Source of the DNA: Cloeon dipterum
Lineage: Eukaryota; Arthropoda; Insecta; Ephemeroptera; Baetidae
Assembly: GCF_949628265.1 (NCBI RefSeq)
Contig: NC_088789.1
Span: 7,308,886-7,372,885, forward strand
Length of the DNA: 64,000 nucleotides
Direction: 5' to 3'
The position numbers were made by a program, and so were the translations under genes. Of the stretch, positions 13,012-28,561 are shown piece by piece. The stretch's first letter is position 1, and every line of letters starts with the position of its first letter. Under the pieces are notes generated by a model. The model saw only the letters and a program-made list of their open reading frames with translations, ran no database searches and was not told the origin of the DNA.

Positions 13012-16000
13012 TACTGCAAACAGAAATTCACGCAATATTGTGAGATATATAATGTTTATAAAAATGGTAAATCAATCAAGACGAAAATTCAGAAAAATTT
13101 AGATGGGTAAAATCCTTATTAAAGTTGATTTCGCCAAAATATATAAAAAATATATTGTAGGATGGTATCTACGAAATCAAATGTAATTAAAATATAAAAT
13201 AAACTACTACGATATTATCCTCAGATGCATATAAAACGCCCAAAAGATTGTCTCAATCAGAACAGGGGAGCTAGTTTTTTTCACTTATTTACTTGAAAGC
13301 GGCACGAGTTATGTGTCTATTTGGAAATAAATTACATCAAATTATTTATATTGCAATAGCCGCAATCCCAAATCTTTCAAAGCAGTTTACAAGTCAAACG
13401 GTGTGCGATTTTTGCAAATGTTTACGGTTGAAACTTTCAAAAATGCCTATTTTGCATGGCAGTTAAATTTATCTAAAACGACAGTGGAAACCACTAACAA
13501 AAATTCAAACTAGCTCATGCGTGCTTTGAAACCACTTTTGAGGTTGCTTTTATAAATATAAATAAATGCACTGGGTCCTAAATCTAGGAAAAACATCAAC
13601 ATGTCGTTTCATCATTTTTTATTCCATTGAGCTTGTTGATACTGACTTTAATTTATTCCCTTTTACGGTGTGTGCAAATTTACATTCTACAAATAAAAGG
13701 TAGTAAACACTCTTTTTACAGTTAACAGTGCAGAATCTCGGTTTTGTTTTCCCTTCCTATTCGAGCCGAGGGAATTTGTTATCTTCGGCAAATATTAGCG
13801 AGTTGCTGCATTTAAAACGAGCACGCCTTTTGCGCTAGCTTGCGCTACACTTGCCATTTCAAATAACACGGTGAATGTATTTATTTGTTTACGTGCTTGT
13901 TTGCTTTTTTGTTTGATCTTCCCGCGCCGCGTTATTACGTGTGTAAATTCACTCAGCTTGTTTGTTGCAAATTTGCACATCGCATCTCTACCTTGTAAAC
14001 TATTACGAACGAATAATACAAATGGTATTAATTAAAAAAAATATTAAACTTAAGCAAGAAAATAGTTATGCCATCCAATGTTACAGTATTTATTCGACTC
14101 ATTACATTTTTGTTTTAACAATTAGATCAGCATCATTCGACTTATTTCACGCTTAATCAATCAGCCGGCGTCGGAGCAGAACGGAAATCACTTGAGTAAA
14201 GAATTTTTTGCTCGGCAACTCGGAGTAATCGAAGTGATTGTCAGTTTGAAGCACAGCACGCCGCTGCGAGTGCAGGAAGCACTCGCGGTTTGGATTTGCG
14301 GTTTCTGTAACGTGTGTCTGCCGACGAAATTTAATTACAAAAGAGCTCGCCGCTGTTGCACTCGAGCGCGGAGAGTGTGAAAAGGCAGCCTGTCAGCCGA
14401 TGGGAGTAATTTTCCCAGCTGCTGAGAGAGGTCAATTGAAAATGTGCTTCGTTTTTAATCTAAATAATGTGTGGTGTCAGTGCTGTACCGCTTTGAAACA
14501 GAGAAAGCCATAGCAGCACAATTCAGATGTGACTGATGAGATTACTCCGACGAGTAACATTGATCGATGCGCATACCTGCGCTGTCAGCCAGGGAAAAAA
14601 TGAGATGTGAGCAATTGAACTTGGAAGAGCGAGATGCGAATTAAGGTTGTTGTTCCATTATGTAGTTTTTTGTTCTTACGGGAAATTTCTTGTCTTTTAA
14701 TACCTTTCATAACAATTACTGCATTTCTAATTATGTAATTATTAGCAAATGCAATATAATTACATTTATGTAATTTTGAATGTAAGATCTGACTCTTTAT
14801 TTAATATTTTTTATTCATTTGTGTAATCACCGCTTGATATATTTCGCTTATACAAATTTAACGTGAATTTTGATAGGGGTATTAATACAAATGATAAATG
14901 CGTTATCGCCTAAATTTCAAAATTGGCGGGTTTCAATTGTTCCTCCACGATTTTTTCGTAACAAACAGTTCTTAAAATATGTGCACTAAAGGAAAGCTTT
15001 GAAAGTTATTAGTTGATTAAAAAAATTCTACCTCAAAATAAATTATTAAGGAATATCGTCAAAATTGTTTTCTTTGTTTGGATAATGTTCATATATTAGT
15101 AACAGGTTCTGTAAACCGTTTTTAACGACCGCTGATTCAAAATTCTCTGCCGCTAACACTGCAGTGTTGATTTTGTTTTGCAGAGAAGTAAATAACTGCT
15201 AATGAGCTCTGATAGGGGGTCCAAATAGTCGTTGACAAACACGCGAGAGTATTTGTTTTCACTAACATTTTCCCTTTAGCAGCCCAAACTGATTAAAACA
15301 GCAAAAAATGAAAGAATTTTCATGTTATGTAATTATTTTCCTGTTTATTTGAAGTTGACTATTTACCATAACTTAATAGTTAATAAAAAATAATATGTTT
15401 TTGATTAAATTAATTGTTCGTGAGTTTTTAGAAGTAAACCGGGTTGAATTGAGTATATTTAGCAGTTTCTCAGTTCAGAATCTTCAAAATTTCCCAGCCT
15501 AATAGAAATGCTAAGAATAGAAGGCAAATCCAACTTAAGCAAATTGTGTCAGCGTTTCACAATCGACTTGGTACAGTAGGGAACAATCCTATTCAGGAAT
15601 AATGAATCGTAATTGGAGAGTCTCTCACGCATGATAACATGTCGTAATATATTCTAATTGAAAATGGCTTCAGTGAGTCGATTCACGATTCGCGCATTTG
15701 CTCCAATGCTCTAATACCATTTCCATTGTTTCGATTTCGGAATGCGCTGGTGTTTCGTGACGCGTGGGACGGAAATTATACTTTTGCGATGAGCCTCGAG
15801 GCGCACCTGCAACCCGCACACATACCAACGGCCTGTCAAAATATCATTCTATTTTATGCGTTTACCGAGTGACACAGCTCCAGCTCCGTTACAAAGAGGA
15901 ATGAGCTGTCTGACTGCACACATTTTTACCAACACTGCCAAAATGAGATCAACATGAACATGTTTGAAATTAGTTCAGTCAAATTAAAATTTAAACAATG

Positions 16001-19000
16001 ATGCTTTTGTTTAATTTAAAAGCGACTTAATTTAATTAGATTTACAAAAATATATAACTTTCTAGAGCGAAAGAACAGAAAACTTTAGCTGATTTTCTTC
16101 TGGTTTGGAAAATGTAGGCTTCCGCGACATTCAATATCAATATTGTTGGTGATTCATTTAACAATGGTGAAGCTCAATATCTTTCTCCCACATTTGCCAG
16201 AATTTTCGATGTCAAAAAGAAATCTTTTGAACGGCTGAGTGAGCAAAAGTTGAGTTGATCATATCGAAAGTGGTTTGAATGTGTGGCGATTTCGCTACAG
16301 CGGCTGCTGCGATCTAGTGAGTGCGCGTCCGTTGACAAATCATTGAAATAAGTCCGCATGACTGCTCATTCATTAATTTCCTCAAACACACGAGAGCGCT
16401 GAACGGCATTTTGCTGGCTGGATTTTCCCGAGGCACTTGATGCATATATACACTGTTTTTCGCTCCGCTGGCTCAAAACCACCTCTGGGAAATTGAAATG
16501 CATCGGACGGCCGGGAAGACGTCAAATCGGCTGAATAATTTTTGCTCTGGACTAAATAGCCTGCAGCCTGTCTGTCAAATGTGTTAAAACTTTTATTGCT
16601 ATTCAATGTAAATTATATATTAAAATAAAAATTACACTATTTCCTTCCTAATATAGATTTTTTAAATTTTAAGTTTTAACCGTAATTAAACTTTTTAATT
16701 TTGACAGTAATTTTATTTAATATTATTTTTTTAAAGTAACGAAATACTTTTGTTTCAGCTATAAAATTAATAATCTAAAACTACTCATTTTAATTTAATT
16801 ATATATTTATATTAGAGCTACATTATTCTTAATGTAACGTTATTAAAAATATAATCAATTTGGTTGACATGCTGAGTCATATTTGATGATTTTTATTATC
16901 TTTACAAAATATTTAATAATTATAGGAAGAACTTAAATTTGTGCTGTGTGAGGTATGAGGTTTGTGAATTTTAGGTTTGTAGGTTTTATATCAATAGCAT
17001 TTGAGAAGCTATTATATATGTTGCATACTAAAGAAATGAAGAAACTAAAGTATTTCTCCAACATAAAGCTAATTATATTTTGGAGTCCCACAAGTTTTGG
17101 AACATTTAAACTTAAAATTGATTGCGTAAGACCAAATATAGCAGCAAGATATAGAATATTAACTGTAATATTATGTATATCTTAAATAGTAGTATCAATT
17201 TGTAACGGGTAACGAACGTTGAACTTAAATCTAACATTTTTATTTTGCTTACAGTCAGAGACTTTCACGAATTGTGCTTGAGTAAAAAAATCTTTGTTAA
17301 AAACTTGTACTTTTGCTAATTAACGATCAGTGCGAAAGCAGTTTGCGCATCAAATAGCCATCGCAAATTTCACACCGCGTTTTCCGCCTCTCGAAAGCAT
17401 TCCATGCTAAATGCTGCAGTGAGAGCAGTGATTGTTTCGCGGCGCAAAAAGAGCGCCATGACCAGCAGTGGAACATCGCGATCGTCTTCAAGGATAGACA
17501 AAAAGAAAGGAAGCAAGCGGTCCCCGTCGTGACATTGTTTTCTGCCTCTGCGATCAGCCCTTTCCTCGTTGCAATTGATGAGCAAGAGCTCGATTTACAG
17601 TGATGGTGGAAATATTCGACCTGCCAGGGTGGACGTAATGACGCATGCTGCAGGTGTTTGGTGCCTGTTAATTATTTACCCTCGCCCACATGCTGGTTGG
17701 CATGAAATGCAAATTATCCGCTCACCCTTTTTGCCACAGCCCAATTAAAAAGCAAAAATTAATGATGATGAGGAAACTCATCAAACGCACATTTATAATT
17801 CAACAGCGAAGGTATTGAAAATAAAAATAACTCAACTCACGTATTAATCGCCGAGCTGCTTTAATAGCCGACACTAATTGTGGGCTGACACGAACTCGTT
17901 TCCTCGTCAGAAGGAAATACTCACTGATAAAAAAAGCTTGATTGGTGGAAACTAGGGGGAAAATATCATTGTGAGGAAACCGCGCTAGAAGTTTGCCGGT
18001 GAGGCCACCGCATTTAATTAGAAAAGTTGACGCCTTTCTCTCAGATGGCCGCATCAAAATTGAGTTCAACTGGGACGGGACGCCGAGGAGCATTTCCACA
18101 GGGTCAGGTTGCGCGCGGATGTGAACTTCGGGAACTGTCTGGAGACCAATATGCTGTGCAGCTTTAATCAGCGGCACACTGACCCAGCAGAGCGTTGACA
18201 CTCATGAGGGGATTCTGAGCTCAGATGTAGATTTTGTAGAAAAGGGAACGCAGTGTGAATTTTGCTAGATCAAATTTGCTAAAATACACCCAATACAATT
18301 TTCTGCAGCTAATGGATATGAATTTTTTTTAGGTAATATTGCGATGCCGAAACAACTGCTGTACAAGAGTACAAGAGAGCGAGTGATGCATATTATTTTA
18401 TTTTTTTTAATTTATCAACTTATTAGCCTTCCATTTCTTGTTAACTGTCTTTGGGAGGAGCCAGTGTAAAATAAATTTAATATCATTGTTGAAATCGATT
18501 ATGCGATTAAATTCGAACTGTGAATTAAATTTTATGCTTGAACGTAATTGAAGCTTTATTGATTTTTTTATGCTTTTTACATGACAAAAATAATTTAATT
18601 TATTTGCAAAATATATATTTTTAATTTTAAAATGTTTTAATAAATTAAAGCTGTAGATAAAAACTGACTAGATGGATTATGTCGGCCTGTTTTGGCCGAA
18701 AGAGCGACCGCGCCCAATATGGGAATTTAATGAAAACTATAAAAGGCTGAAAAAACCTGAGCTCACTTCGGCTTTGTCCCTCAGGGCAAGGTCTTAGTCA
18801 CTTGTTTTCCTGAAGTGTCGCCCTTTCTCACATAAATTCCTATTGTAATTGACTGTGATACATTAATGTATTTATGAAAAAGTGTGAGAATATAAACATC
18901 CAATAAATGAACTAAAACCAATCCACATTTCTGCAGATACAATATGTTTTAGGCCCCTTAAATTTAAAACTGCCCTCTAAAACCATTTTAAAAAATCAAT

Positions 19001-20916
19001 TATTGTTGCGATAAATTCATTTTCACATTTTTTGGGCTGGAGTCTTTTATAAATTACTTTGTTGACGTATAAGACAAAAAACCCACAAAATAATGATCAA
19101 ACAGATTCCTTCAAATAATACCTAAGCTCACAATTTATCTTGATTATTTAGTCTTTAATCAAAATTTCCCCTTAATTGTATGTATTGCACGTTAATCCTT
19201 ACAGCTGCTTTGCGGGTTGTGCCTATTTTGCCTATTTCCATGCTAATTTCACACAACAGTGAACAGAGAAACAGCTCTTCAGGGAAAGATAAAACGATTC
19301 AGGAGTGGTTTACTAATATATACATACTCGCTAGAACGGTGTGAGATGAATAATATACAGACAAAACATGCGTACATATATATATCCCCTTTTGAGTATA
19401 TTATTTAATTTAAAAGATGGAGCAGAAATTTCTGGCAAAACAAAAAAAGCTAATCAAGGCGAACAGCCGGTGCGCATTGCGAAACGAAAGATCGTTCGTC
19501 GCGACAGTGATTGGATCAATTTGGCAGCACTTTCGGATTCAGTGAATTTACCGACAGTCGGCCTGTATGACGTACACGCGTTATGCTTGAATGGCACAGG
19601 CGCTGACGTTTTCCGTCCTTTGAGAAACGTCTGCTTGAAGCCCTATAAAACGCACTTGCGAATATATGAATTCGACGGCTGTTTCATTCAACGCCGGAAC
19701 GCGTAGGGCGCCCATTAAAATAAATTTGCAGCCAGGCAGAGGCGGAAATACTCAAATTCGGCGCTCATGCAGGTGTGGGAGAAGGGGGTTCTACGATCAT
19801 AATGGGAAAACGCAATTCTTCTAAATGGGTCACGAATCTTTTAGTTTCCTAAGCTGGAATTCAGATCGATAAAATCTTCTCACATGGAGCAGAGAAAAGT
19901 GGTTTCTACAACGCGAGTTGCGAAACGCGGAAGCAACCCTGGTGAGATAAATTTTACTAAACATTGATACACGCTTTCCATGATGAAAAGCAAATATTGT
20001 GGAATGGCAGAAAATAGAATTGCTTTTCAAATTCACCTGCGTTTACTTTTGGATTAATTGGAGCCAGTTAAATGTTTTTGATCAATTTATATTTGAATTG
20101 AAGAGCGTTTTGTAAAGGTCAAATAAAACAAAACAGAGACTAAACTGTGAACAATTTTAGGGAAATTTTAATTCATTTAATTGAACTTCCTTTTAAGCTG
20201 TAGTCAATTGTAGGTGATAGTTGTTTTGAATTTAATTTACTAGCTGCCCTCACTGTTGACCCCGCATGCAATTATTCTAGTGGGCGGGTAACATAATTTA
20301 TCTGACCTACTGCGCGATAATTGAATGAACAATAACAATTATTACATTCTGCAAACTGAAATGATCAAAACAAGATGAGATTATTACAATATTCTAACAA
20401 AAACAGCTTTTCAAGACCGATTTTTATTTTTCTTGGCGATTTTTACCTTCTGTCGTGGAAAGTATAAAAGCTTAAAACCAATTTTCTCGAAGTTTTACAA
20501 TGCCTTCATCTAGCTAAAGGTTTCGTTGCGACATAGTTTTAGGCGGCGGCTGGCTGGACCGGCATTAGCCGCATTTTGGCTGAGCATTTATGCTGGCGGT
20601 TGGCGCAGCTAACAAACTTTTAAAAGTGTAATTTGATCATGCTTAATAACCCAAAGGACCGGTTACCTTTTTCTCCGTATATTTTTCGAAATTTTGACCA
20701 GTGACTACCGTGGCTGGAGCAACGTAGCCAAAGTCACAGCGGCTGACCATACGAAGCCCAAAAGAAGTCGTCTGGCGCAGCGCGGCTGGCAGAGACTCCT
20801 AGCTCTTAAGTTAATTTTTGCTTTATTTGATCCTTCTTCAGGGTTGATTTTTGCAATGGCTTCAGGGATTCATTGGGCCCAAGCTCCTTTGCGGCCACTC
20901 GGGCCACTCAGGCACC

Positions 20917-21009
20917 ATGTTATCCGCTCGGCGGTGTTATTGGGGCCTCGGACCCAGTGAGCTCATAGCCCACGGGAAGTGCTGTGCAGAGGTTCTAATA
21001 AAAATATTA
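20917..21009 (+). repeat. Dispersed repeat B, copy 1
   Basis: About 90 bases match 50558-50640 in the same orientation, including CTCATAGCCCACGGGAAGTG and GCTGTGCAGAGGTT, followed in both by an A/T-rich tail ending AAAATATTA. The match starts at ATGTTATC and also includes TCGGCGGTGTTATTGG. Upstream sequence differs, as in the 3' end of a retroelement truncated at different points. Family unknown. Confidence 0.8.
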
Positions 21010-24000
21010 CTTATTTAAAGAAAAAGATTGTCCTGTACTTAAAGAATTTTCCCGTTTTCTCGTTTCCCAAGCTTATTTAATTTGCCACCTCTTCAGGTAT
21101 TTCGCCACCAACACCAACACGCAGAGCGGAAATTCTGTGTCTCTCGCGGCTCACAAAATGCAAATAAGGCGAGGGCGGCGTGCAAAAATGGACATTCGCA
21201 TGTGTGGCCCACAAAGGAAACGCGATTGTTTGCTCTACACTAATAAAAGAGCGGCAACACGGGTGAAGGCAAACAAACGATGTTTTAGTAATTTCGCTGC
21301 GGTCGCCGCGTTTTTAGCGGGAGAAAGAATTATCTCGCGCTGCTAATTTACACGCTCGTGTGAAATTCATTAGAGCACCGCGGTAGCGAGTCAGCTCATT
21401 TCTATGCGGATCTTTTACCAGAGTCACCCTCTGCGTAATTTTTTACTAATTTTGTCGCATAAACCGCACTGACTGCTAATCCGATTAAGAGTTCCAGCTT
21501 TGCTGTGAGTTTCTGAGCTCATATTTTGATTGCATCTGTGAATTTCACGGCACAGATTTATCTGTGTCTTTTTGCTGCTGCTCGTTTAGCTGACAGTATA
21601 AATCGATCCGGGGATTTTTCCGCTTCATCTGCCGTTCACAGCGAAAATAAAGACGCCAAACTTTCAGCTGATACTCCTTTTAGTTGCCTCTCGCGAATAC
21701 GGGCTCGAGATAATTTACAAAGCAGTCACCGTGCAGCTATAAACGCAGACGAGCTGTAGCAAAAGTTGCAACAACACGATCGCACTTATCATTCAGAAGC
21801 CAGATGCGAGAAGATTTCGCCTTTTGGAGTTTAAAGCTTTTTAGGGGTTTCTTTAAAAACTTCGTAATCTATATACAGAGCGAAGAAGTTAGACTTGACG
21901 AATTCATTAGCGAATTAACTTTGAAATCATTTTCATAAAAAGTTTTATCCGTCTTGGTGGCATAGTGCACAAGACAAGTTTTTTAATACATTAGAGGTCA
22001 ATTAATTTAAAAAAAAAACATCAAATGACTTAAATTATTTAAGTGTGCGTTACTTTTAAATTTTTATCTATAAAAATATATAAATTTTCTGTATGGAAAT
22101 TAATTTTAGACGACCTTGGCATAAAAGAAACGGCTTGAAAAGAAGAGGAAAGCGGTAAAATCATATATAACTCAGTCATTGGTGTTGCTCTCCTTAAAAA
22201 TTCATCACTCGCAGCAGTAAGCCGCGCGTCCTTTGTGATTGCGTTGGTCGGTCGGTCGGTCCGCCTGTTTGCGGTGCAGCGCGGGTGTCTTGGCAAAAGA
22301 CAAAAAGAGCGCTATAAACATGACAGAAAGCAGGATTCCACCCGCTTTACTGCAAGGAGCTTCATTACGAGCCCCAGCGAGATTAAGCAACGCCAGCGCA
22401 TACATGCATCGCAAAAAACAAGTTTATGTGCACAAAAACACAATTCGCATCCACCAGCGTGGCCATTTCCTGGTGGTTTTTAATTGCGGGGGAAATTACA
22501 TTCCACCACAAAAGAAACCAAACAGGAGGGAAGGGTGCGTTAAGCATTTCATGACTTTTTTCTTTTGAATTTTTTTTTCTTTCAACCAATTCAATATATT
22601 GTTTATGATTCTGTATAGTGTTTTCAAAAGTTTTAAAGCCGCAATGATTGCATTTTTTCGTGCTAATAATCCGCTCTGTATGTGTCAGATGAAAAGACCG
22701 ATCAGTTCAATGAATGGGTCGATCACCAATATCAAATGTTGGCGTTCATAACGAGCTCGATCAAAAAAGCTTTTTTTACCACATTTTGCTTTAAAACATC
22801 AATCCAAAATTTCAAGAGTGAACCGTTTTCAGCCGAAACGCCTTTTCACACAGAGTTTGTAAGCCGGCTGGAACGACCTGCCACCGATATCTGCCTTTGT
22901 ACAGGTGATTTCTGGTGATTTTTATGATTATATAGTGTGCAACGATAAACAACAATATGAATTCTAATAATTAAAAATAATTGCAAATAAATTAATTGGA
23001 TTTGGTTTGATCTTGCGTCCTTTTCTATGGACAAAGTTTCGTTTCCCTCAAGTGACGTCCTAAAAAGATTTAAGATCAAACCGAACATTAAGCTTCTCAA
23101 AAACATTGAAGGTAGTGCCACGGATATGATCTTTATTGAAAGCAAAAACAGCTTCTAGTTGCGTTTGTAAAATGACGGAGCAAAGTTGCTCATTTAGTTT
23201 TAATACTATGAGAGCATGAAAAGTTAATCTAAATTTAGATCTGAAGTAAATCTGTTAGTGGCACTCTTCCTATTCCTAACTAACATAATGTTGTTTGGAA
23301 CTAAATTTGCGTTTTACTAGGAAAGAGTTGTCATCACTTGATGCTCGTGTAGAGAGATTACTTATAATGAAGAGCCCCTTTTACACTTTACAGCCAGCTG
23401 CTGATCTGATCTTAATGCGCTGCTCGTTTGGCTTTAATTAAAACACCATCTTTGCCTGCTGCTGTCCGGGCCCACCTCCGAGAGCTAGGTCGCGTCTTTG
23501 AACGAGAGCACAAGCCACTTCAACCCAAGAAATAAAGGCACTGCCAATTACGAGCGACTTTTTACAGCTCTTCAAATAAGCAATAAAGAGAGTAGACGCG
23601 GGCAGCATTATTGTGTCCATTGTCCATGGGCAGTTTAATGTCGACCGCGTGTGCGCAATTAATGTCATAAAATGTTCGAAAAAGCTAAATGTCAAAGGTG
23701 AATAGTGCATTCTGGGCGCCGCTTTATTGCTTGCACCGATGCACTCATTTCCCGAGGAGTGACTGCACTATCGCTTCAGCTGCAGCAAACTTTAATTAAA
23801 TATTTTATATTTTTCATAATTCACCCTTATTAGATGAAGGACGGGTTATTGAACCGTTAAACGCATTCCGCGTGATAAAGGGCCGTCAACCAAGAGTGAC
23901 ACGTTAACCTCGTAAAATTGCAAAATTCCAGCTGGTAAAAATTTATTTAATCTGCTCTTGTGAAATTATGATTCATTCATTAGCCATATTTTATTTAATT

Positions 24001-27000
24001 TTTGCCAGTCCTCCCACTCATGCGTTTTGTTTTAATGGAACATTTCGGGATTATATTATGACAAAAATAGACAGTTTGTCCAATCCAATTTTGCGTGTGA
24101 ATATTAAGTCATCACGTGCGCAGTATTTTTTGTCATTGCGAGACGCTTTAATTGAAACTTTTGTTGAAGTGAACATGCAGGTGGCGAACGCCTAATCTCC
24201 ACTTCCCTGCGATCACAGGTGATAATGTAAATTGCGGGAAGGTGCATAAAATTCTGCATAGAATTAAGAGGATATCAAGTTATTCTGCTCAAGCTCTTAG
24301 TGTCTCGTTCCGTTTTGCCGGCGCCATTCGCAATTTATTGCAGCCTCGGGCAGCTGAGGGTTAATCCCTCCGAGCGTGTAGTTTAATGTTTAATTAGCTG
24401 TTGCACAGTCTAATGAGTATGGACAATGCACGTTGAACCGAGTTAAAAATATACGCATACTTTGCTGGGTATTTAATCAACCGGTTGCATATATCCTAAA
24501 TAATATGTGCTGTGGCCTGGAATCCCTTGGTATAATGTTGTAATAAAACAGAACCCGAATTCCAAAAATTTTGGTAAAATATTTCAGGAATAAAATGTTA
24601 AAATTATTTCTGACATGTAATTGAAAAAGGTTGTGTAACCACGAAATAAAAAAATCGACAGGAAAATAATAGTATGTGGCCTGCTCTGGTATGTTTGATT
24701 GCCAAAGTTTAAAATTAGCCGGCACAGCAAAGGCTTTTTGGCATGCATGAAAAATTGAGGCTGCTTTGTTGTGTCCTCCCCCTCCACGCTGAGCGCGGCG
24801 TTAATTTAATTTAGCGCGCGCCTAATGAAAAATGGAATAAATGAAGAAAAATGACATCAGACATCACCTTTGTTCCCGATTCATAATAAACTCAATTCCA
24901 GACCGGAACCAGGCTCCAAAAGCAAAGGTCACTGAAAGATGAAAACGTCAGAAGGCAGGATGTGACACAGAGATTATTCAATTCTTTAATCTGCATCTCT
25001 GCCAAAGAAGATATTTGTAAAACGTCGCGTTCTTGCCGGTTTGGAAAGTCAGTTCCGTTGATAAAATGCTTCGACTTCCTTTTCTTATACTCATTAACTC
25101 CGAAAACGCGAGGGTGCAGAGGGTTAAATCAATTTACTTAAGGATCCGAATTCAGGCCTTTGTGCATGGCATATTACTAAGCAAAAACCATCTTTTATCC
25201 GATTCACATGACATATCTCGTCTTCTGGTTTTGATCTCAAAGACAAACCAGTATGCTTCAAGCTCACCGAATCCTGAACTGTAAAGAAATGAAGAGAGTA
25301 TAATTACATATTACTCGTTTCCGCAAAACCTTCGCCAAATTTTCCATTGAATACTCAGTAACATTCTAAAATAAAGTATGAAAATAATATGCTGTAGAAA
25401 TATATTTACACTATCAGCAAAGGATGGAATCGAAGTAATCAAGTTTCATGTATATTAGCTCAAAGTGATTTCCAAATAATATATAACTTTTTGGATACAG
25501 ATTTTTACAAAAAAAAACAAAAAAAATAGTCAGAATAAGCAGACCCAGACTTTGTGCCGGTGAGCTTATTTTTAGATTTTCATTTCTGTAAGCTGATGGC
25601 AAATAAAAATCAATCCATTTTGCTCAAAGAAATACGTTGACGCTTAAGAGTTCAGCTATTTTTTTATTAATTTAACCATCTTTATTCAATCAGTCAGTCA
25701 TGATGAAAATGAATAATGCTTTAACTTTTATAGCTCACACTAATTGCAAAACTTTTTGATCCAATGATCCATTTTCTTTTTATTTCAACAAAATTTTCAG
25801 GCAAGTGATAATAATTTCGTATATCCTGCGATCATCCCGTTTCAACACAAATGACATTCACCTTCCCACCTGTTGAAATTCACAAACCAATCTCCCGGCA
25901 ACCAAATTCACACTTTCTTCCTTTCTTTTCCCGTTTACTCGCCTAGGACGTCCGTGTGACATTCACGGCTCTTTTGGTAGGAGTGGCACATTCAGAGAAA
26001 TAATTAATTTGATGGGCAAATATTGACGTCGAGCCTTTCCGCCGCCAACCTACTCAGAGGAGAGTGCGGCGATCGCGTTCACTCGGATCGCTCTTTGATT
26101 GCCCCATACAGCAGGCCAATGCGTGCGAAAAGGCAGGTTCGTTTTTTTACGATAAAAGGGGGATAAAAATTTCATTATATAACCAATGCATTGTCCAACT
26201 AAACACACATTTCGGCGACTGTGTCACGCTTCCTTTCCAGGCTCCATTTATGCCGCATCTAATTCCTTAAGACTGTTTTTATGAACGTGGTGGGCACACG
26301 AAATAAATTGTGTTGCCCTAACCGATAGAACCCTTTTACAGGGATAGACTAAATTTTATTGAATGTTGAGATCGTATAAATTATCGGTGTAATATTACTG
26401 ACAAGATTTTATTTCTCAATTAAATCTATTTGACTTGCCGACGTTATTTAAATAAGTGAAATTGTTGGAATTATTGTCCTACTGTATTTCTATGAATTTA
26501 TTAAATATTTGTTAATTCAGGTCCAAATCACCGACGTCACAACACCAATCTTTGTGATTTGTATCGTCTACGCAACCCCGTATTGGATTGAATTACATAT
26601 ACATGCGAGTACATGGGGCGTGTGTCCTACGGCGTAGCAAAAACACCGGAGATTAAGTGTCAGTGAGCTGAAAAGCGAATCAACTTTTTATTATTTGGAG
26701 AAGCGTGACGTATTTCAAATTTCGTTGTGGCCTGCGGCATTATTCATATGCATAAAAATGCTGTAAATTTATGGCTGAACCTTTTGCTTCAGACAAATAA
26801 ATCTGATATGCTCGTCTCTAAAATACACTTATAAATCAATGTAATCTTCATATTATTAAGATTTTGCAGTTTTATTATTTACTATCGTCATTGAGAAAAC
26901 GGTTGAGCAATAAAATAAATCGTAAATTTCAACAAAATATCTTGGAGTTTAAAATCATTTCATGATATCGTTAGTTTTCGATAGTAAATAATTTTAGATC

Positions 27001-28527
27001 AGTTGGACCGTGTTGAAATTTTGCTTGATTGTTTGATTTTTTACTGATTGGCTTGCAATTATAACGGATATATTTTGCAAGATGAGAATTTCAATAATTC
27101 AACACTCGCTTTATTTCTCCTAAACCTATCCTATCATGTATTAATTTAAACAATTATTTTTAAATAATATTTTGAGATCTTTGCAAGCTGCTCGCACTTG
27201 CAGTGCATATAATATGACTCTGTCTGTTAGTAGTTTGGAGAACTATTTGCAACTTTCCAGCATGAGAGTTTCCAGGACGAACGTGTCTAAGGTTTCCACT
27301 CAATGATAGCCCTTGCAACACGCGGAATAGTCCTTCACTGGACCGGGCTCGTATTGCGAACACCTCTGCTATCTGCCCACGCTGTTCCGTAATGCGAATT
27401 ACAAGCATTGTCAAAAAAATAACATATTAGAAACAACGCAAGAAATGTATATAACCAAGATTTTAGAAACTTAAATAAGACAAAAGAAAATATTCATGCA
27501 CGCAACAATGCTAGTAAAATGTTCATATTTGTTAATTAATAAAAAATAGTGAGTAAGTTGGTTGACAAGGCATGTCAATTAGCGCAGCTATGTGTGGATC
27601 TATGCAAATCGGAATTCTGCCAACGGGTGTGCAATCAGAGTCACGCAGTTAATTGAACATTTCCACACTACAGAATTGCGGCTTCAGGAACCAATGCTGC
27701 ACAAAGTGCGTTTTTGCACGCAAGTGGAACAACCGCATTAATTATTGTGTGCCAGGCGCCGTCTGCGCGAATGTGGCTCTGTCAACCGGCCGCGCATTTT
27801 CGCTCCGACGCATCGCTGTTTTTCTGTTAGAGAAGGATTTTCCCTCATCACAAGGGAAACAATTACCAGATGTAGGTTATCGTGCGAAGGGTGTGTGTTT
27901 GTCGCCACCGTGGTTGTGTGTACGAACTATTAGGCGGTGCATCACGAGACGCAGCTGTTTCACAGAATATTGGCCTCGCTCGCAAGATTCAATAAAATAG
28001 TGGCACGCCGTGTCTCGTCTCGTCTGCCTTCTTCACGCCCCGCGTCCAATCTTATATTAGCTCCCAAGCAGCACCTTGGAGATTTGAATCGACTTGGGAC
28101 AAGCCTATGAGAGGAAAAACTCTGGGAAAGTGTGCTTAAAGCATCAACAAGCGTGAATAAATGATTTACATCCTAATCATCAGCAGATAAACCATATTTA
28201 TGGTAGTAAAAGGATTACTTGAATCTAATATACAATGATTTTAAATTTAATTTGAATATGAGTCGGGTTAAGATGCAGATCTCGTTTTTCCATAATTGAA
28301 AATGGGTGGAATTTCAGACGTCTGATAAATATCTTCTCTAGAGGAGTTGAAGATGAAGTTTTTTCAATTTTCTATTTTCATACTCACGTTGCATTATCAT
28401 TCAATGTCTGTGTTGAACGTTTTAAGCCTCCATTATTATAAATCCCATTTTCAAAACGATTTTTTTTAATTGGATAAAAATCAACTCATTTTTCCTCAAA
28501 GCAAATCCGTTATATTGGGAATAAATG

Positions 28528-28561
28528 AAAACAGACTTCATCCTCGTTGTTCGCCTATTTC
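28528..28561 (+). repeat. Short decayed copy related to the 30.0-30.25 kb insertion
   Basis: This carries CTTCATCCTCGTTGTT, found at the left end of the insertion at 30.05 kb, joined directly to TCGCCTATTTC, found at its right end. It looks like a copy lacking the roughly 140-base interior. Confidence 0.6.
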